A DNA stretch of 64,000 nucleotides from Diphasiastrum complanatum (GCA_029204225.1 CM055109.1:17477590-17541589); one strand, 5' to 3'. Positions 32,060-43,845 are shown, counted from the first letter of the stretch. Notes: generated by a model not told the origin, from the letters alone. Translations and numbers: made by a program.

Positions 32060-32460
32060 TGTGGCGGGTGGGCTGGGGTCGGGGGGGTTACGTTTATGTT
32101 TTTTTTTTCTAAATTAAACAACTTAGTTTAAACCCCCCCACCGCCGCCCACCCGCCGCGGTGGGTGGACGAGGGGAGAAACCTTTAAAAAAAAACCTTTT
32201 TTTTTTTGAAAAAAATCTTAAAACATAGTTTCCCGTTCCCGCCCCCCTATGCCGTAGGGGGGGGGGGGGGGGGGGTGAGGAGGGCGAACCTAATAAAAAA
32301 AAAACCTTAAAACCTTAAAACTAAGTAACCCCCCCCCCCCCCCCCCCCCACCCCCCCCCTGCCCCCGCCGCGGGTGGGTTGGGGGGCGGAGAACTACAAG
32401 TTTTTTTTTTAAAATAAACTTAAAATTAGTCCCCCCCCCCCCCCCCCCCCCTCCCCGCAC
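31980..32460. repeat. ~100-bp minisatellite with poly-C/poly-G runs
   Basis: About five imperfect units each contain an AT half (variants of aaacttaa...ttaag) and a GC half (ccgccgcgggtgggt-like), with a homopolymer between them. Runs are C31 (32029-32059), G19 (32257-32275), C21 (32329-32349, then A and C9) and C21 (32431-32451). One unit has its homopolymer as G rather than C. Such runs are prone to assembly error, so lengths should be treated with care. Confidence 0.75.
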
Positions 32461-33357
32461 ACAATTTCAAACTAAAAAAAATTGCAATCTTACCATTTTG
32501 AAAAGTGATTGAAAGTTTACAAATAGATCGCAGAAATTGGCAAATTTGATTAAAAGTAAGAATGCAGTAAAAATTTCAAAAGCAATGTAAGAAAAATTTA
32601 GTGGGGTGCCTACTTATGCTTTTTGGAGGCAGTGAGATTTGGACAAAAGATTATGGGATAGTTAGACTGCCACATGTCAATCCCACGTGGCATTTCAAAA
32701 TGAAATAAATCACTTAAATTTTAAATGGCCCCTATTTAAGGAGCCATTTTTTGTTAACTGAGACTGTTTGCCCACAGTTGGTGGAAATACAATGGTTCAA
32801 GCATCTTTATATACCCTAACGAAAAATCAGTTATTCTAAAATGCTTATGGGACAATTCTGGGACAGTTGGTAATCTTTTCTCCTCTCTTCATCCCAAGCA
32901 TATTGTATATCTCTATATAATACGAAATAGAGTGAAAAGTTTAAAAAAGATAAAAACATTATCTAAAACCAAAATAATCATAAACAAAAGTAATAAATTT
33001 AAGCGCATATAATATAATGGAAACCAAAGTAAAGAAAATAAAACAAAATGAACCCAACAAAAGTAAAATACAACAAATAGAAATAAAATAAAATATAAAA
33101 AACCCAAAAAAAAAGAAGAAGATAAACCCAGATATAATAAAACCAAACAAAACGTAAAAATAAAAAATAAGATAGCCTCAATTAAAAATGAAATAAAAAT
33201 AGGTTAAATCTAAATAAGACTAAAAAAGATAAAATAATAAGTTAAACCCAAATAAGACCACCTAAAAATAATTTCAAATATGACCTCCTAAAAAACAAGT
33301 CTAGAAAATAAAAATTGAATAACAAGTCAAAAAACTAAAAAATAAATCTAAAAATGT

Positions 33358-33413
<56 letters not shown>

Positions 33414-33590
33414 AAAAGTTAAAATACATAGTATAAAAAATAAATCTAAAAATAAAAAATGAGTAATATAAATAACTAAAAAATATATATGAAACTATCA
33501 AAATTAAACAAATAAAATAAAAATTTAAAAATTTAAAATAAATAGTAAGAATAAACAAAAAGTCTAAAAATCTAAAGCGAAATCTAAGGG
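32461..33590. other. A/T-rich low-complexity DNA, no gene
   Basis: The sequence is dominated by aaaataaa-type runs with a (TA) microsatellite at 33361-33411. Minus-strand open frames here translate to Phe/Leu-rich low-complexity strings and are not genes. Confidence 0.8.
33361..33411. repeat. (TA)25 microsatellite
   Basis: 51 bp of uninterrupted TA alternation inside AT-rich DNA. Confidence 0.95.
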
Positions 33591-34240
33591 CCTAAGGGCG
33601 AAGAGCACCAAGGGTTGAGGGCCATTGAGTGGTAACTTTGGACATGGGCTTAGGGCTAAGGGTATATGGCCAAGTGAGTAGGCTAAGGGCCGAGGGCGAA
33701 GGACCTAGGGGCAAGCGCCAAGGGTTAAGGATTAGGGGTGAAGTGCTAAGAAGAAGGGACGAGGAACAAGGGCAAGGGCAATGGGCCAGGGTCCAAGGGC
33801 CAAGGGGTAAAGGCTACGGGCTAAGGGCTAAGGGTCACCGGCCAAGAGCCAAGGGCCAAGGACTAAAGGCCAAAGGCTTAAATTTAAAGGTCGAGTGCTA
33901 GTGCCAAGGGCCAAAGGGCCCATGGGCTAACGACTAGGGGCAAGGCCCAAAGGCTAAGGACTAGGTCCAAAGACCTAGGGAAAAGGGCTACAGGCAAAAG
34001 ACCTAGGTGCAAGGACTAAGGGCTAAGGACCTAGGAGCAAGGGCCAATAATTAAGGGTGAAGTGCTAGGAATAAGGTGCGAGGGGCAAGGGCCAAGGGTC
34101 ACCGGCTAAGGCCAAAAGCCAAGGGCCAAGGACTAAAGCCCAAAGGCTTCAACTTAAAAGGTCGAGCGCTAGTGCCAAAGGCCAAAGGGCGAATGGGCTA
34201 AGGACTAGGGCCAAGGCCCAAAGGCTAAGGACTAGGTGTC
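33590..34240. repeat. GGGCCAAG/GGGCTAAG array with higher-order ~270-bp repeat
   Basis: Irregular 7-8-bp words (gggccaa, gggctaa, ggactaa) fill 650 bp. Over them runs a longer period: ggtcaccgg through gctaaggactaggt occurs at about 33833-33965 and again at 34107-34235, with many shared variants. Purine-rich on the plus strand, with most pyrimidines as CC, CT or TT pairs. Confidence 0.85.
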
Positions 34241-34305
34241 GAGCAGCAGGACTAATAGGTCCGACATAATCAATTCCCCATTTCTGGAAAGCTTGATCCG
34301 TGGTT
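34236..34305 (-). pseudogene. Short gypsy integrase fragment
   Basis: The minus strand encodes QAFQKWGIDYVGPISPAARH, the first-Asp segment of a gypsy integrase, closely similar to the matching segment at about 24.55 kb. Homology covers only about 23 codons and is abutted by the G-rich array below and LTR-like sequence above. Confidence 0.7.
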
Positions 34306-34934
34306 ACTGTGAAAAATACAAAAATAAGCTTGGTAGTGGCCAAAAATCTTGTATATAGATAAACACACATGTGTGGAGCCTGTTCCCAAGTGTGAAAATA
34401 GTGTACTTGTCATGTACCATAATCATATAGGTTGTACATAAGATTTAATTCAAGTTCTAGTGGCGAAAAAGGCCAAAAACTAGTTTTCTGGACATATGAC
34501 ACATGGCATCAGTCTATTGCTTGCATGAGCCACATCCTTTGGTTAGGTGTCACATCCCATGTGTAGAGGATAGCTCACATGTGTGGAATAAGCTGAAGTA
34601 CACGAATTTTGATTTCTAGAAGATTTTCAAGTAGATCTCCATATAGAAGGAAAATGGACCAAAAGTGCTCAAAATAGAAGGTTTTGTCCAAGTGTCAGTT
34701 TTGCATGATGAATCATCATATGACAAAGCACCTTCACACATGTGGGATCAAAGGGAAGATCAGTACCAAGGAGGGTCTTTCATAAGTATCTACTAACTTA
34801 TGAGACTAATCTGTTTCTAGCCTTTCAAAAACTTCTAACTTAGGATTTAGAACTTCAAATTTCTTAACTTAGGAAAACTTAAGATAAAATATTTCTAATC
34901 TTAAGTTTCCTAAGTCTAAGTTCTAAATCTAAGT
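34306..34934. other. LTR-like anonymous DNA with an imperfect hairpin
   Basis: Contains CACA(C/T)GTGTGG palindromes near 34366 and 34572 like those in the 11912-12761 LTR. At 34837-34937 there is an imperfect inverted repeat with arms of about 40 bp (ttaggatttagaac...cttaagat against its complement) and a ~10-bp loop. There is no coding sequence. It may be a decayed LTR or a small hairpin element. Confidence 0.4.
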
Positions 34935-35264
34935 TTAAACTATTTTATTATTATTTAAGCTTCTACTCATGGACTTACAAAACACATGCCATGGCTTGAA
35001 GTTTATTGACAGATACTCATACGTGATGTTACAAAACACATGCCACGGAGTTTTATTATTATTTTTTATTTTTTTCTCTGTGTTAGCACAGTTGCTAACA
35101 TTCGGTAGTTGCACTGGTGAAGAATGAACTTCGGTTGTTGCTCTAGCAGCTTCAAGCTCCTCTTCTTCTTGTAAATGTTTAATCCATTGCCTCATATCAT
35201 GATATCTTCTTTTTTCTGCATGAAGATTTGGATAGACTCCAGTTGTTGTTGGTGTTATGGCCAT
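34935..35264 (-). pseudogene. Unrecognised ORF overlapping an LTR end
   Basis: A 109-codon minus-strand frame begins inside the right LTR (MAITPTTTGVYPNLHAEKRR, MRQWIKHLQEEEELEAARAT) and ends in low-complexity Asn/Lys. The Glu-rich helix looks coding-like. No family is recognised. A 20-bp word (cttacaaaacacatgccatgg and variants) occurs twice below it at 34974 and 35028. Confidence 0.25.
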
Positions 35265-35686
35265 ATTCGATTAAGGACCTGAGATAGTCCTAATATGGTA
35301 GACCGGCCCTCCATGACCTAGGGAGTTTCCTCCTGGATCTAGCCCCCAAGCCATAGTGAAGAACACAAGAGAGGGGAGAAGAAATTGGCTCAAGAATCTG
35401 AATTCACAATAGGAGGATGGGCGAGTTTCCAATGGACATATTCTCCTCAAGAGAGAGAGAATATCCCCCCAGGATTCTCATGCAACCTAAATTGAGTTAT
35501 TGACCTCCTATTCTTGCATGTGCTCCTATGTCCAATTATAGGTCTGGGCCCTCATATGATTATTAATTACTTAATAGGCCAAGCCCGGAATGACGAGGCA
35601 TAACCAATAATCATATACATCTGGAGTGACCGGCTATCCACGTCAGAAATTAATCTGATTCCCTTATATAGGACATGGACGTAACA
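35253..35686 (-). mobile_element. Right LTR of the nested element, chimeric
   Basis: From 35686 downward on the minus strand it starts TGTTACGTCCATGTCC with a TATA-like CTATATAAGGG, and for about 270 bp matches the left LTR at 19170-19566. Below 35330, however, it switches to ~70 bp matching the start of the chromovirus LTR at 40436 (tgttatggccatattcg, aatatggtagaccggccctcc), in the opposite orientation. The LTR thus has TGTTA at one end and TAACA at the other, but its distal part does not match its partner. Confidence 0.6.
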
Positions 35687-35691
35687 CTACT

Positions 35692-36570
35692 ACTCTCCTA
35701 TGCAGCTACAACCGATCTCGAAGTCCATCAAATGGATGTCCAAACTGCCTTCCTCAACGAGACTATCGAAGAGAAACTATATGTCCCAGCTAGAGGGATA
35801 CGAGCTGAAGGGTAAGGAGCACATAGTATGCAAAATTCACAAGGCCCTCTATGGTTTGAAACAATCACCAAGAGCCTGGTTTCAGAAGATCAATGCATTT
35901 CTAATCGATAATGATTTTATTCCAAACTTGGCAGACTCAAATGCTTACTTCAAGTCTGATTCTACTTCCTTCATTATCATCACTCTTTATGTCGATGATA
36001 CGTTATTGTTTAGTAACAATTTGAATTTATTGAAGGATACGAAATGCATGCTAGTATGACTAATATGGGTGCCCATAACTGTCTCGGAATCCAGATCTAT
36101 CGAGATCGACCCAGAAAGATTTTCATCAGTCAACAATGATATCCCATCAATGTGCTAAACAAATATGGAATAATCGATTGCAAATCGAGGTACTTCCCAC
36201 TTGACCCTAATCTGAAGATGTCCAAGGAGCAATGTCCTCAAACCGAGGCAAAGAGGGAGAAAATGAAGCAGTATTCGTTTCACTCCATTATCGATTCATT
36301 AATGTATGCTATGCTCTACACTCGACCCGACATTGCATATTCGATCAGCTCACTCAGCCAGTTCTTATCGAATCCAGGGCCAGTCCATTGGAAAGCTCTC
36401 ATGAAGGTCATGAAGTATGTCCAAGCTACAAAGCATCTCAACATCTGCTATGCAGATAGCCAATCTGCCAATATTATTGAAGGACACACAAATGCAGATT
36501 GGGACACCAGAAGATCGACTTCTGGATATGTATTTTTATACAATCAAGGCCTAATCTCTTGGAACAGCCG
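35692..36570 (+). pseudogene. Copia RT and RNase H, continuation of the 18880-19169 fragment
   Basis: After the CTACT duplication the frame resumes as RT (LEVHQMDVQTAFLNETIEEKL), then ALYGLKQSPRAWFQKINAFL and the catalytic TLYVDDTLLFSNN. RNase H follows after breaks (RPDIAYSISSLSQFLSNPGP, YADSQSANIIEGHTNADWDT, SGYVFLYNQGLISWNS). The YVDD box is intact, but a frameshift near 35805 and stops near 36058 and 36140 break the frame. Homology ends at about 36570 in mid-RNase H. Confidence 0.85.
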
Positions 36571-38820
36571 TGTTGGCTGATTCTAACGAATCCCCAAGAT
36601 ACTCGGAGTTACCCATGAGCACCTCTACCCTTAGACCGAGGAGGTCTCTGAGAAGACGAGACGAACGAAGACTGAGAGCCGAGTATGAGAGCCGAGGAAT
36701 ACTAGTTAAAATTGTCAAGTAAAACTGTGTAAGCCTCATGGTGAATCCCGAAAGATGGAATGACCATGTACGAACTAGTATTTTTAGTCAAAGTAATAAA
36801 TGCAAGTAGGCCCCTCTTAGAAAAGTAGAGTGAGCCACCTTTTGATGGTGACATCTAGTGGAGTGCATAATTCCACTTGTAATTTGTGTAATTTGGAATT
36901 GCCACTAGGATGCCACCTAAGTAGCTCTCTTGATTATTTAAGAGACTCCCCCTTTGTAGAAGAGAGGCTTTTGTAAATGTATCAACTCCATGCTGAAATG
37001 AAAAGATCTTCCATGAGTTTTGATGCATTCTTGAGCTCCTTGATCATTCTTGTTTCTTGAGTGATGCATTAATGATCTTGCCCTTCCATTCCCTTTGTGT
37101 GTGGTTGTGGATTGTAGTTGTGGATTAGATTTCTTGTTTTCTTAGGAATCAGCATTCATGTAAACTAAATAGGCTGGATTTGTGATGTAAATCTTGCATA
37201 TCTTCTTACAGTCCAGTTCTTGATGTTCTTGGGGTGTCCAAGAATCAAGAAATGAGTGTTTCTTGATTCTGGGACTTCAAAAATGTTGTCTAGATTAGTT
37301 AGTTTAGTTTCTTGCAGTGGTAATGTGTATGCTAGTTTAGTTTTCAGATTTCAAGAAGCTGTCCATTTGATTAGGTTTCACGTTTCTTGGTTCTATTTTT
37401 CAATCATGTTTAGAGTAGTTTCTGCTTTTTGCAAGTAAATCAGCTTTCTTGAATTTGGTTTTAGCTCCTAGGATCAAGAAGATGAGCGGCTGTGCTGCAC
37501 TGCAATTCTTGTTTCTTCTCATCGTGGCTTGCCTTGTAGTTTAGGTCTGATCCATTGGCAAGTGCACAATCATAAACAACAAAGTGTCGAGACCCTGCAG
37601 TCATCCTCTGACAGGTTGGATGATTATACTACAACGTTTGTGCCCGTAGACATGCAAATCTGAATATGTGTGTGCAGGTTCAGACCCGTCAGATATGTGT
37701 ATGTCTGAAAAGGAAAGTGAAGTTAGTATATATATTCTTCTTAGGCTCAGGAGCTAGGCTACATAGCAGAGCATCTGAAGCTGAGGAGAATCCTTAAACA
37801 TTTGGCCCCGTTGCCATTGTTGTTTCACTTGTCATAATTGCCACTATCTCTGTTTTTATATTTACTTGCTCATCTTGCAAAACCCTTTGAGAACAGTTTC
37901 CTATTCCTCATGAGCATTCTAACGATCCATAGTCTGCTCTGGTCTGGTCTGTCTTCCATTGAAAATCCTCAAAACATCAAATCCTGACATTTTTTTGAAT
38001 AGTTTCAAGAAAATCAAGAAAACAATAAAACTCATGATTTCATGAATTTGAGTTCCATTTTGCCCGGTAGCTGTTACTACACATTCACTTCCATTTGATC
38101 TACCATCTATCATGTTCTTTGATGCTTTGTTTCTGTTTGAATTTTTCAGTTTTCTGCTTCTTGCATATTTCTACCTGTTGACTTAAACTCAGCTCACAGA
38201 CCATCATAAACATGTCAAGAACCATTGAAACCTGAAATTTTTAAACCCACCATCCCTCGAACCAAGCAACAAAACAAACTGATCACCTAGTGACAGACAT
38301 TTGGTTGATCAACTATCACACACATTCAACCGATCACCGTTACCACAACATAACACACACGACCTTAAAAGGTGCAAAATAGTGCCATTGCTCAGATTTT
38401 AAAACAATGCTTGTGTTATGAGTGAGCGAATCATTACTACAACACCTGCCGCCAGTTTTCTAACTGACAACTGCTGCAACTTGCTCATAAATTCATGAGA
38501 AGGTGTGATTTTCAGCATGGTTTACTGAGAGTCTCATCTCTACACCTGAACAAGAGCCCCCACGCCTTTCACTAGCGGATCTGCACAAGAGCCTGTAAAA
38601 CGAGACCAGCATAAACCTACCAACAAATAATCCACCTACCTGCAAACACTCCCTATCCTAACCTACACGCAACATGCTAACCACGACCTTCACCTCTGAG
38701 CCCCACAAACAAAATCTGATTACAAATACCCACACTGCCAACACACTTTTTTCTGCCCAGCCCCCTGCTTCACGCTCTAGCCCTCCCACGCAAACACAAA
38801 GCTCTCAACGGAATTTCTGC
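36571..38820. other. No gene recognised
   Basis: Part of 36800-37200 resembles an LTR (AT box ttatttaagagactccc, then a C/T-rich leader) but no ends or PBS were found. The rest shows no domain; frames are short. Confidence 0.4.
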
Positions 38821-38825
38821 TTCAG

Positions 38826-39505
38826 ATCTCGACCGACAGGTTTTCCTTCCATCTCGACCGAATATGAGGAAGCAATCTCGATCAAGGAAGCACTCTCGAT
38901 TGGGTCTGAGGAAGCAGTCTCGACCGGGTCTGAGGAAGCCATCTCGACCGAGTCTAAGAACATGTTCTCGAAGGGGTCTTTCCTTCCCACAGAATCTGAA
39001 CCACGTCCAAACCCTGTCCTACCCTAACCGCATCATCTGACTCTACCCTAACCAAATCCTACACTGCCTCCTCCTATACTAACAGCACCCTCTGCCCTCT
39101 GAACTAACCTAACTCATAAACTTGAAAACAGACCCACCTGCAAGTGAAGAATCCAACCCAATGCCCATGATTTCCACGCAACCTGCACATAGATTTGACA
39201 AAGAGGCACTATAGACACAAAACAAATTCTTGAGCCCCTCCATTAGCTTTGACCGACTCCTGCAACTCCCTCTCGAACGCCTCCTTCCACAATCTCGACC
39301 AAATCCCTAACGACATTTCAACCGAGCCCAACCATAACTTCGACCGAGCCTCTTCAAAAAAACTTCGACTAAGAACTAGCACTAACAAACTAACTTCGAC
39401 CGAGACATCCAAAACTAACTTCGACCAAGCCCAACTAACGCCATTTCGACCGAGCCAAGCTAATGACATTTTGAACGTACCCAGTTCTAACGACTTTTCG
39501 ACCAA
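38826..39505. repeat. Recurring TCGACCGAG motif, partly a 24-bp tandem array
   Basis: About 17 exact or near copies of (c/t)tcgaccgag lie in 680 bp. At 38867-38990 they form roughly five 24-bp units (gaggaagcagtctcgaccgggtct). Between 39290 and 39500 they are spaced 20-30 bp apart in otherwise unrelated sequence. A plus-strand frame (38674-39027) reads through the array as an 8-residue repeat (EEAVSTGS type), but I cannot support a gene. Confidence 0.75.
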
Positions 39506-39544
39506 ATCTGTGCGTAGGCAATGCACCCAAACACTCTTAGGTTC

Positions 39545-40435
39545 TTCAAAGAAGGCTTAGGGTCTCTCCACACCTCGTGGGGTGTCTTGTCTGAGAGGTC
39601 TTGGTCGAACATATGTTCTGGACATAAGCTGCAGTGGAGATAGCTTCAGCCCAGAATCTCTTGGGCAACAATGCATGTGATAGCATACATTTGGCAGACT
39701 AGACCAGAGTACGGTCCTTTCTCTCAGCTAAGCCATTAGACTGAGGACTGTAAGGAGTGATAAATTGCTGCTCAATGTCTTGGCTTTGGCAGTACTCCTT
39801 AAACTCGACAGAGATATATTCTCCACCGTTGTCTGACCTTAGGGCCTTGATCATCCTTTCAGTCTCCTTTTCTGCACGCTCCTCGAAGATTCAGAAGCAG
39901 TGAAAGGCTTTTGATTTCTTGTTTATGAAGTACACCATAGTCCTTCTGGAGAATTTGTCAATAAAGGTTATAAAATACTTGGCGTCCTTCAACAAAGGAT
40001 TTTTCATCGAGCCACAAATATCTGAATGTACAACATCTAGCAATCCTCTAGCAACATGCTCATGGCTTGACTTAAATGGTTTCCTAGTCTGTTTATCAAC
40101 TAGACAGTCTTGACATACAGGTAACTTGACCTTTTTGCGAGGATAGTCTAGATCAAGAACAATAGATTGTCTAGACATTCGTTGTACAGCAGTATGATTT
40201 AAATGACCAAGTCTATAATGCCAAAGTAAACCTTTATTTGAATGAATTGAAGTATTGAGAGCCTGACTAGAGGCAGAAAAGCAATGACTCAACTTATACA
40301 AGTATCCATGCCTCTTTCCGAGTGCTAGGATTTTGCCTGTCCTATCAACTACTTTACATTGATCACATTCGAACTCTACTCTATGTCCTAGATCTGTGAT
40401 TCAGCTTACAGAGAGCAGATTCGTAGATAACTTTG
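39545..40435 (-). pseudogene. Copia integrase and pre-integrase, minus strand, first part of a split element
   Basis: From 40435 downward: LLWHYRLGHLNHTAVQRMS, the zinc pair CQDCLVDKQTRKPF, VVHSDICGSMKNPL, FITFIDKFSRRTMVYF (second residue of the usual FIDD is Lys), ALRSDNGGEYISVEFKEYC and SPQSNGLAERKDRTL. A stop follows, then LLPKRFWAEAISTAAYV, and homology is lost at about 39545. The element is interrupted at 40435 by a gypsy LTR; reading resumes at 47354 in the same frame direction (MYVPK joining LSTNLLSVS). Confidence 0.85.
40431..40435. repeat. Target-site duplication CTTTG (partner 47354-47358)
   Basis: CTTTG immediately precedes TGTTACGG at 40436 and follows TTTACA at 47353. Copia protease/linker coding is continuous across it. 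Confidence 0.9.
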
Positions 40436-40932
40436 TGTTACGGCCATATTCGGTTAAGGACCTAGAATAGTCCTAATATGGTAGACCGGCCCTCCAGTAT
40501 TTGAGTTTATTGGTTCCAGTATTTGAGTTTATTGGTCACGCCTAGATATTATTCCACGTCGAGGCCTGTTGGTGACTAATGACCTTGAGAGGACCCAGAC
40601 ACTCTAATTGAGACATATGGAGTAGTGCATGTACATGTGACTGTTATAGGCAGGAGGTACGCATGTAGAGCTATAACCTATTTATAGTTGACCTGTATGG
40701 GAATTGCATGTGCTCACGCATTGGATCCTACTCTCTATATATTGAGGTAGTGATTATTCCATCGACGACTTGGTCTAGGTTACCTGATGAGCTCTTTTTC
40801 TCTTGCTGTCACATTGCATAGCTTGGGGGCTAGATCCAGGAGGGATCTAGGTTTGGTTGGGTGGTTTTGCTCCAGTGTCTCTCTTGTGTTTTCCTATCCT
40901 CATCTTAGGAGTTTTCCCTAGTGGTTTTTACA
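40436..40932 (+). repeat. 5' LTR of chromovirus-like element
   Basis: Runs from TGTTACGGCC to TTTTTACA. Contains a 22-bp tandem duplication (ccagtatttgagtttattgg, 40495-40538) that is also in the 3' LTR and therefore predates insertion, and a TATA-like ctatatatt near 40734. Confidence 0.9.
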
Positions 40933-40933
40933 T

Positions 40934-40945
40934 TGGTATCAAAGC
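40934..40945 (+). other. Primer binding site, initiator tRNA-Met type
   Basis: TGGTATCAAAGC, one base after the 5' LTR. Confidence 0.85.
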
Positions 40946-42101
40946 CCGGCTAAGATGCAGTTTTTGGATGGAAGTTCTACATCAATTCGGAATTGAAACG
41001 CACTTGGATTCAAAATCCCGATTGGAGTGCTATTGTTTCAAGGAAAATCGGATTTGGATTCTCTAATTCTTGAGTAATGCATGATTCTCAAACTTGGTGG
41101 TAGAGTGCTCTTCTCCTTGTTTGATTTTTTTGGAGCTGCTATAAATTAGTGTGGAATTCATTCTTATTTTCTGAAGCCTTGGAAAAATTTCCATTTGATG
41201 CAGAATGATCTACACGATTAGATCCATTTTTTTATTATCTAAATTTGTTTTTTTTATGAACAATTTGCATGAATCCATAATGTTTTGGACAGATTAAATT
41301 CAGATTACTAACAGATGGTTTGTTGATAAATTGGTGTGAATCAATGTATCCTGATTGAATAAACTAACTGTGACTGGGAATCTTGAATTTAATAATTGCA
41401 TGTGGAGGCTTTGTACTTATTACAAATGTAATCCTCTTGTGTACCATGCAAACTGTGAACATAGAATGGAAAATGCAAGTTGCCTGTTATTTTGAAAAAC
41501 AGATAAAGATTTTGAATAAGTGATGCATGCAGTTAGAGACCTCTGTGAAACCTTTCTCTGGTCTGTTGTTTTCTGTCAGACTGTTAAACCTGGTTTTGGA
41601 GTCCTTGAACCCTGAAATGCTGTTGATAACTGTGAAACAGCCGGTTCTTGCTTTGTATGGTTTTTTCTCAGACTTTGATTTGCATAAATGATGCAAATAG
41701 AAAAACTCCAGTGCAATGAGCAGGTCAGGCTTCGCTTTGCCTGTAGCTCGGGATTTGAGAACTGTGGGTAAGGATATGGCTTGGTTTCAAGCTGCTGCTC
41801 GCCCTTCCTTCCAATTCAGGTCTTCTTGAAGAGAGTGAATCTTTGAAAGACATCTGCTCGCTGTTTTTTCAGCAAATGGCACGTCCATCTGATCTGAAAT
41901 TAGCAGGGGTAGGCCGTGAAGCCAGATTCGGCTACTGACGAACTCTGTGGAAGAAGCCTCTGTCTGACTGGATATCAGAAGGACAATTTGGATGCAAGTG
42001 TGGTTTTTAGCAGTGTTGAAGTAGGAGGAATGCTTGTTGGTTTAGCCATGCTGAAAGTCCGAGGTGGAGAGCGATCTGATGCCCTTCCTACATGTGGGAA
42101 A

Positions 42102-42103
<2 letters not shown>

Positions 42104-42144
<41 letters not shown>
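42104..42144. repeat. (CT)20 microsatellite in a duplicated block
   Basis: The block gaaaacctctctc...tcgcg.gatggtgtc..gatg.tggcggctg occurs at about 42097-42172 and again at 42174-42225. Only the first copy carries the expanded CT run. It lies in the leader or early interior of the chromovirus-like element. Confidence 0.9.
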
Positions 42145-42146
<2 letters not shown>

Positions 42147-43755
42147 GTGATGGTGTCGCGATGGTGGCGGCTGGTGAAAACCTCTCTCTCTCGCGCGATG
42201 GTGTCATGATGTTGGCGGCTGTGGCAGCTGGCCTCCTCTTTGATATGTAAAGCCTTTTTAGGGTTTTTGAATGGGTGAGGGGTCTTATCTTACATGCAAT
42301 AAAGTTTTCCATTTCTCTTTTTCCTAAAGAGGAATGGGATGCATGGTGAGTGGGGATCCTGACCCTGTCGCATGGCTATCAGTTAGTCCACTGAGTAGTG
42401 CATGCCGGTAACCTGGTGATTGCATTCATAGTTTTTTTGCAAAGCGGTTTGATGCATTTGGGATAATGCATGGCTTTTTGTAATGGATTTTTTCTTACAT
42501 AACCCGGTCTTTTAAAGGCCTTTGCAAAAAAAATTAGATGTAATCAAAGTTTTGGTCGATTCGAGATGGGATTTTTTTGTAAATCACCTAAATCGACAAT
42601 TGAGAATTGAATTACTTATTCTCTTGACCTTTACTGAGAGAATCTTTGGAGAATAATTTTATTATCCTAATTGCTTATCTATGTGATTGGATCCATGCAT
42701 TTAGGATCGACAATAAAATATCGTACTTCATGGTAATTTTCTCCAAGCAAGTACCCAGTTAATGGAAATTTGATTTCCTGGTACTATGCTTTTTATCCCT
42801 TTAACTTTGGAATAGGAATATTCTCAGTTAAATGGTAAGTTTTTGGTTCTTCCTTTTGGACTCGATATGCACCGATAGGTTTGTCCTAAATGATTTTGTG
42901 ATCTTTAGGATTGGACAATTTAAGCTTTTCAGATACTTGTTAAAGTGAACAATGGAATAAGGTCATAATTTTTGAGTGATAACTTTATATTCGGGTTTTG
43001 AATATTGTCAAAGAGTACCCAAACACCAAATTTTATGGACTTTTCATTGATTCAGGCGACTTTAACGAAGTAATGAAAATGAGCTGGTGTGGTCAAAAGG
43101 AAGGTAGCCTAGCATTTACTTGTGTCTAAGTAATTTTGGGGGACCTTCGCTAATGAAATTTTTCGGGTGACCGAAAAATCTAAGAGGAAGAAAATGAGAC
43201 ACCTGAGTAGGTAAATGTGATAGTGTTGTTGGGAAAATTGCATAACACCGATTTTTTTTGAATTCATTAAATTGAATTTATTTTGAATATCTATAGGACC
43301 ATGAGTTGACTCTATTTTTTATTGGAAATTGTGGCATGGAACGAGAATGACACTTGGTTCACATTTGTACTGTCAGAACCTTATTCCTAAGAGTTGTAAC
43401 TCTCAGATGGTAGGAATTCGGGATGGATAGTACCAGCCAGATGGGTGGCTTATGTGATGGTAAAGCCATGTGCAGATTCTTGTTGAATCACAATTTTGGA
43501 CTGGATTATTGCGATCCATTAGGAACAAATTTAGGGGTACTCCGGTATTTGGTGGAATAGATATGTGCATATTTGATATTGGAAATCCAGATAGAGGTTT
43601 TAGATCTCTGGATGCAATTTAGTGATCTTCTTCAAGGAATTGAATTCCTTGTACCATTTCGGATATAGATATTGGATATCTATTGGTATACTTCAGCTAT
43701 ATTGAATTTTTTCCTTTTGGTTTTGAAGAATAAACTTAGGTCATTTCGACTGTAT

Positions 43756-43845
43756 ATGAACGAGGTTTCTCGTCCATACTAGGATCAATGCCTAGTGTTA
43801 TTCTTAGATGATATTGTCATCTACTGTGAAAACTTAAGGAAGTGG
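43756..43845 (+). pseudogene. Gypsy RT palm relic
   Basis: MNEVSRPY, a stop, then DQCLVLFLDDIVIYCENLRKW. The FLDD catalytic box is at 43801-43812. Surrounding frames are destroyed. Homology is to the segment M.RVF.PYLD.FVVVFIDDILIY shared by gypsy RTs. Confidence 0.8.

Noticed and set aside
32913-33181. Phe/Leu-rich hydrophobic frames suggesting a membrane protein
   Set aside because: Three overlapping frames in AT-rich low-complexity DNA; no conserved motif.
33590-34240. Telomere-like GGGCTAA repeats
   Set aside because: Words vary in length and composition and never settle into the plant TTTAGGG unit.
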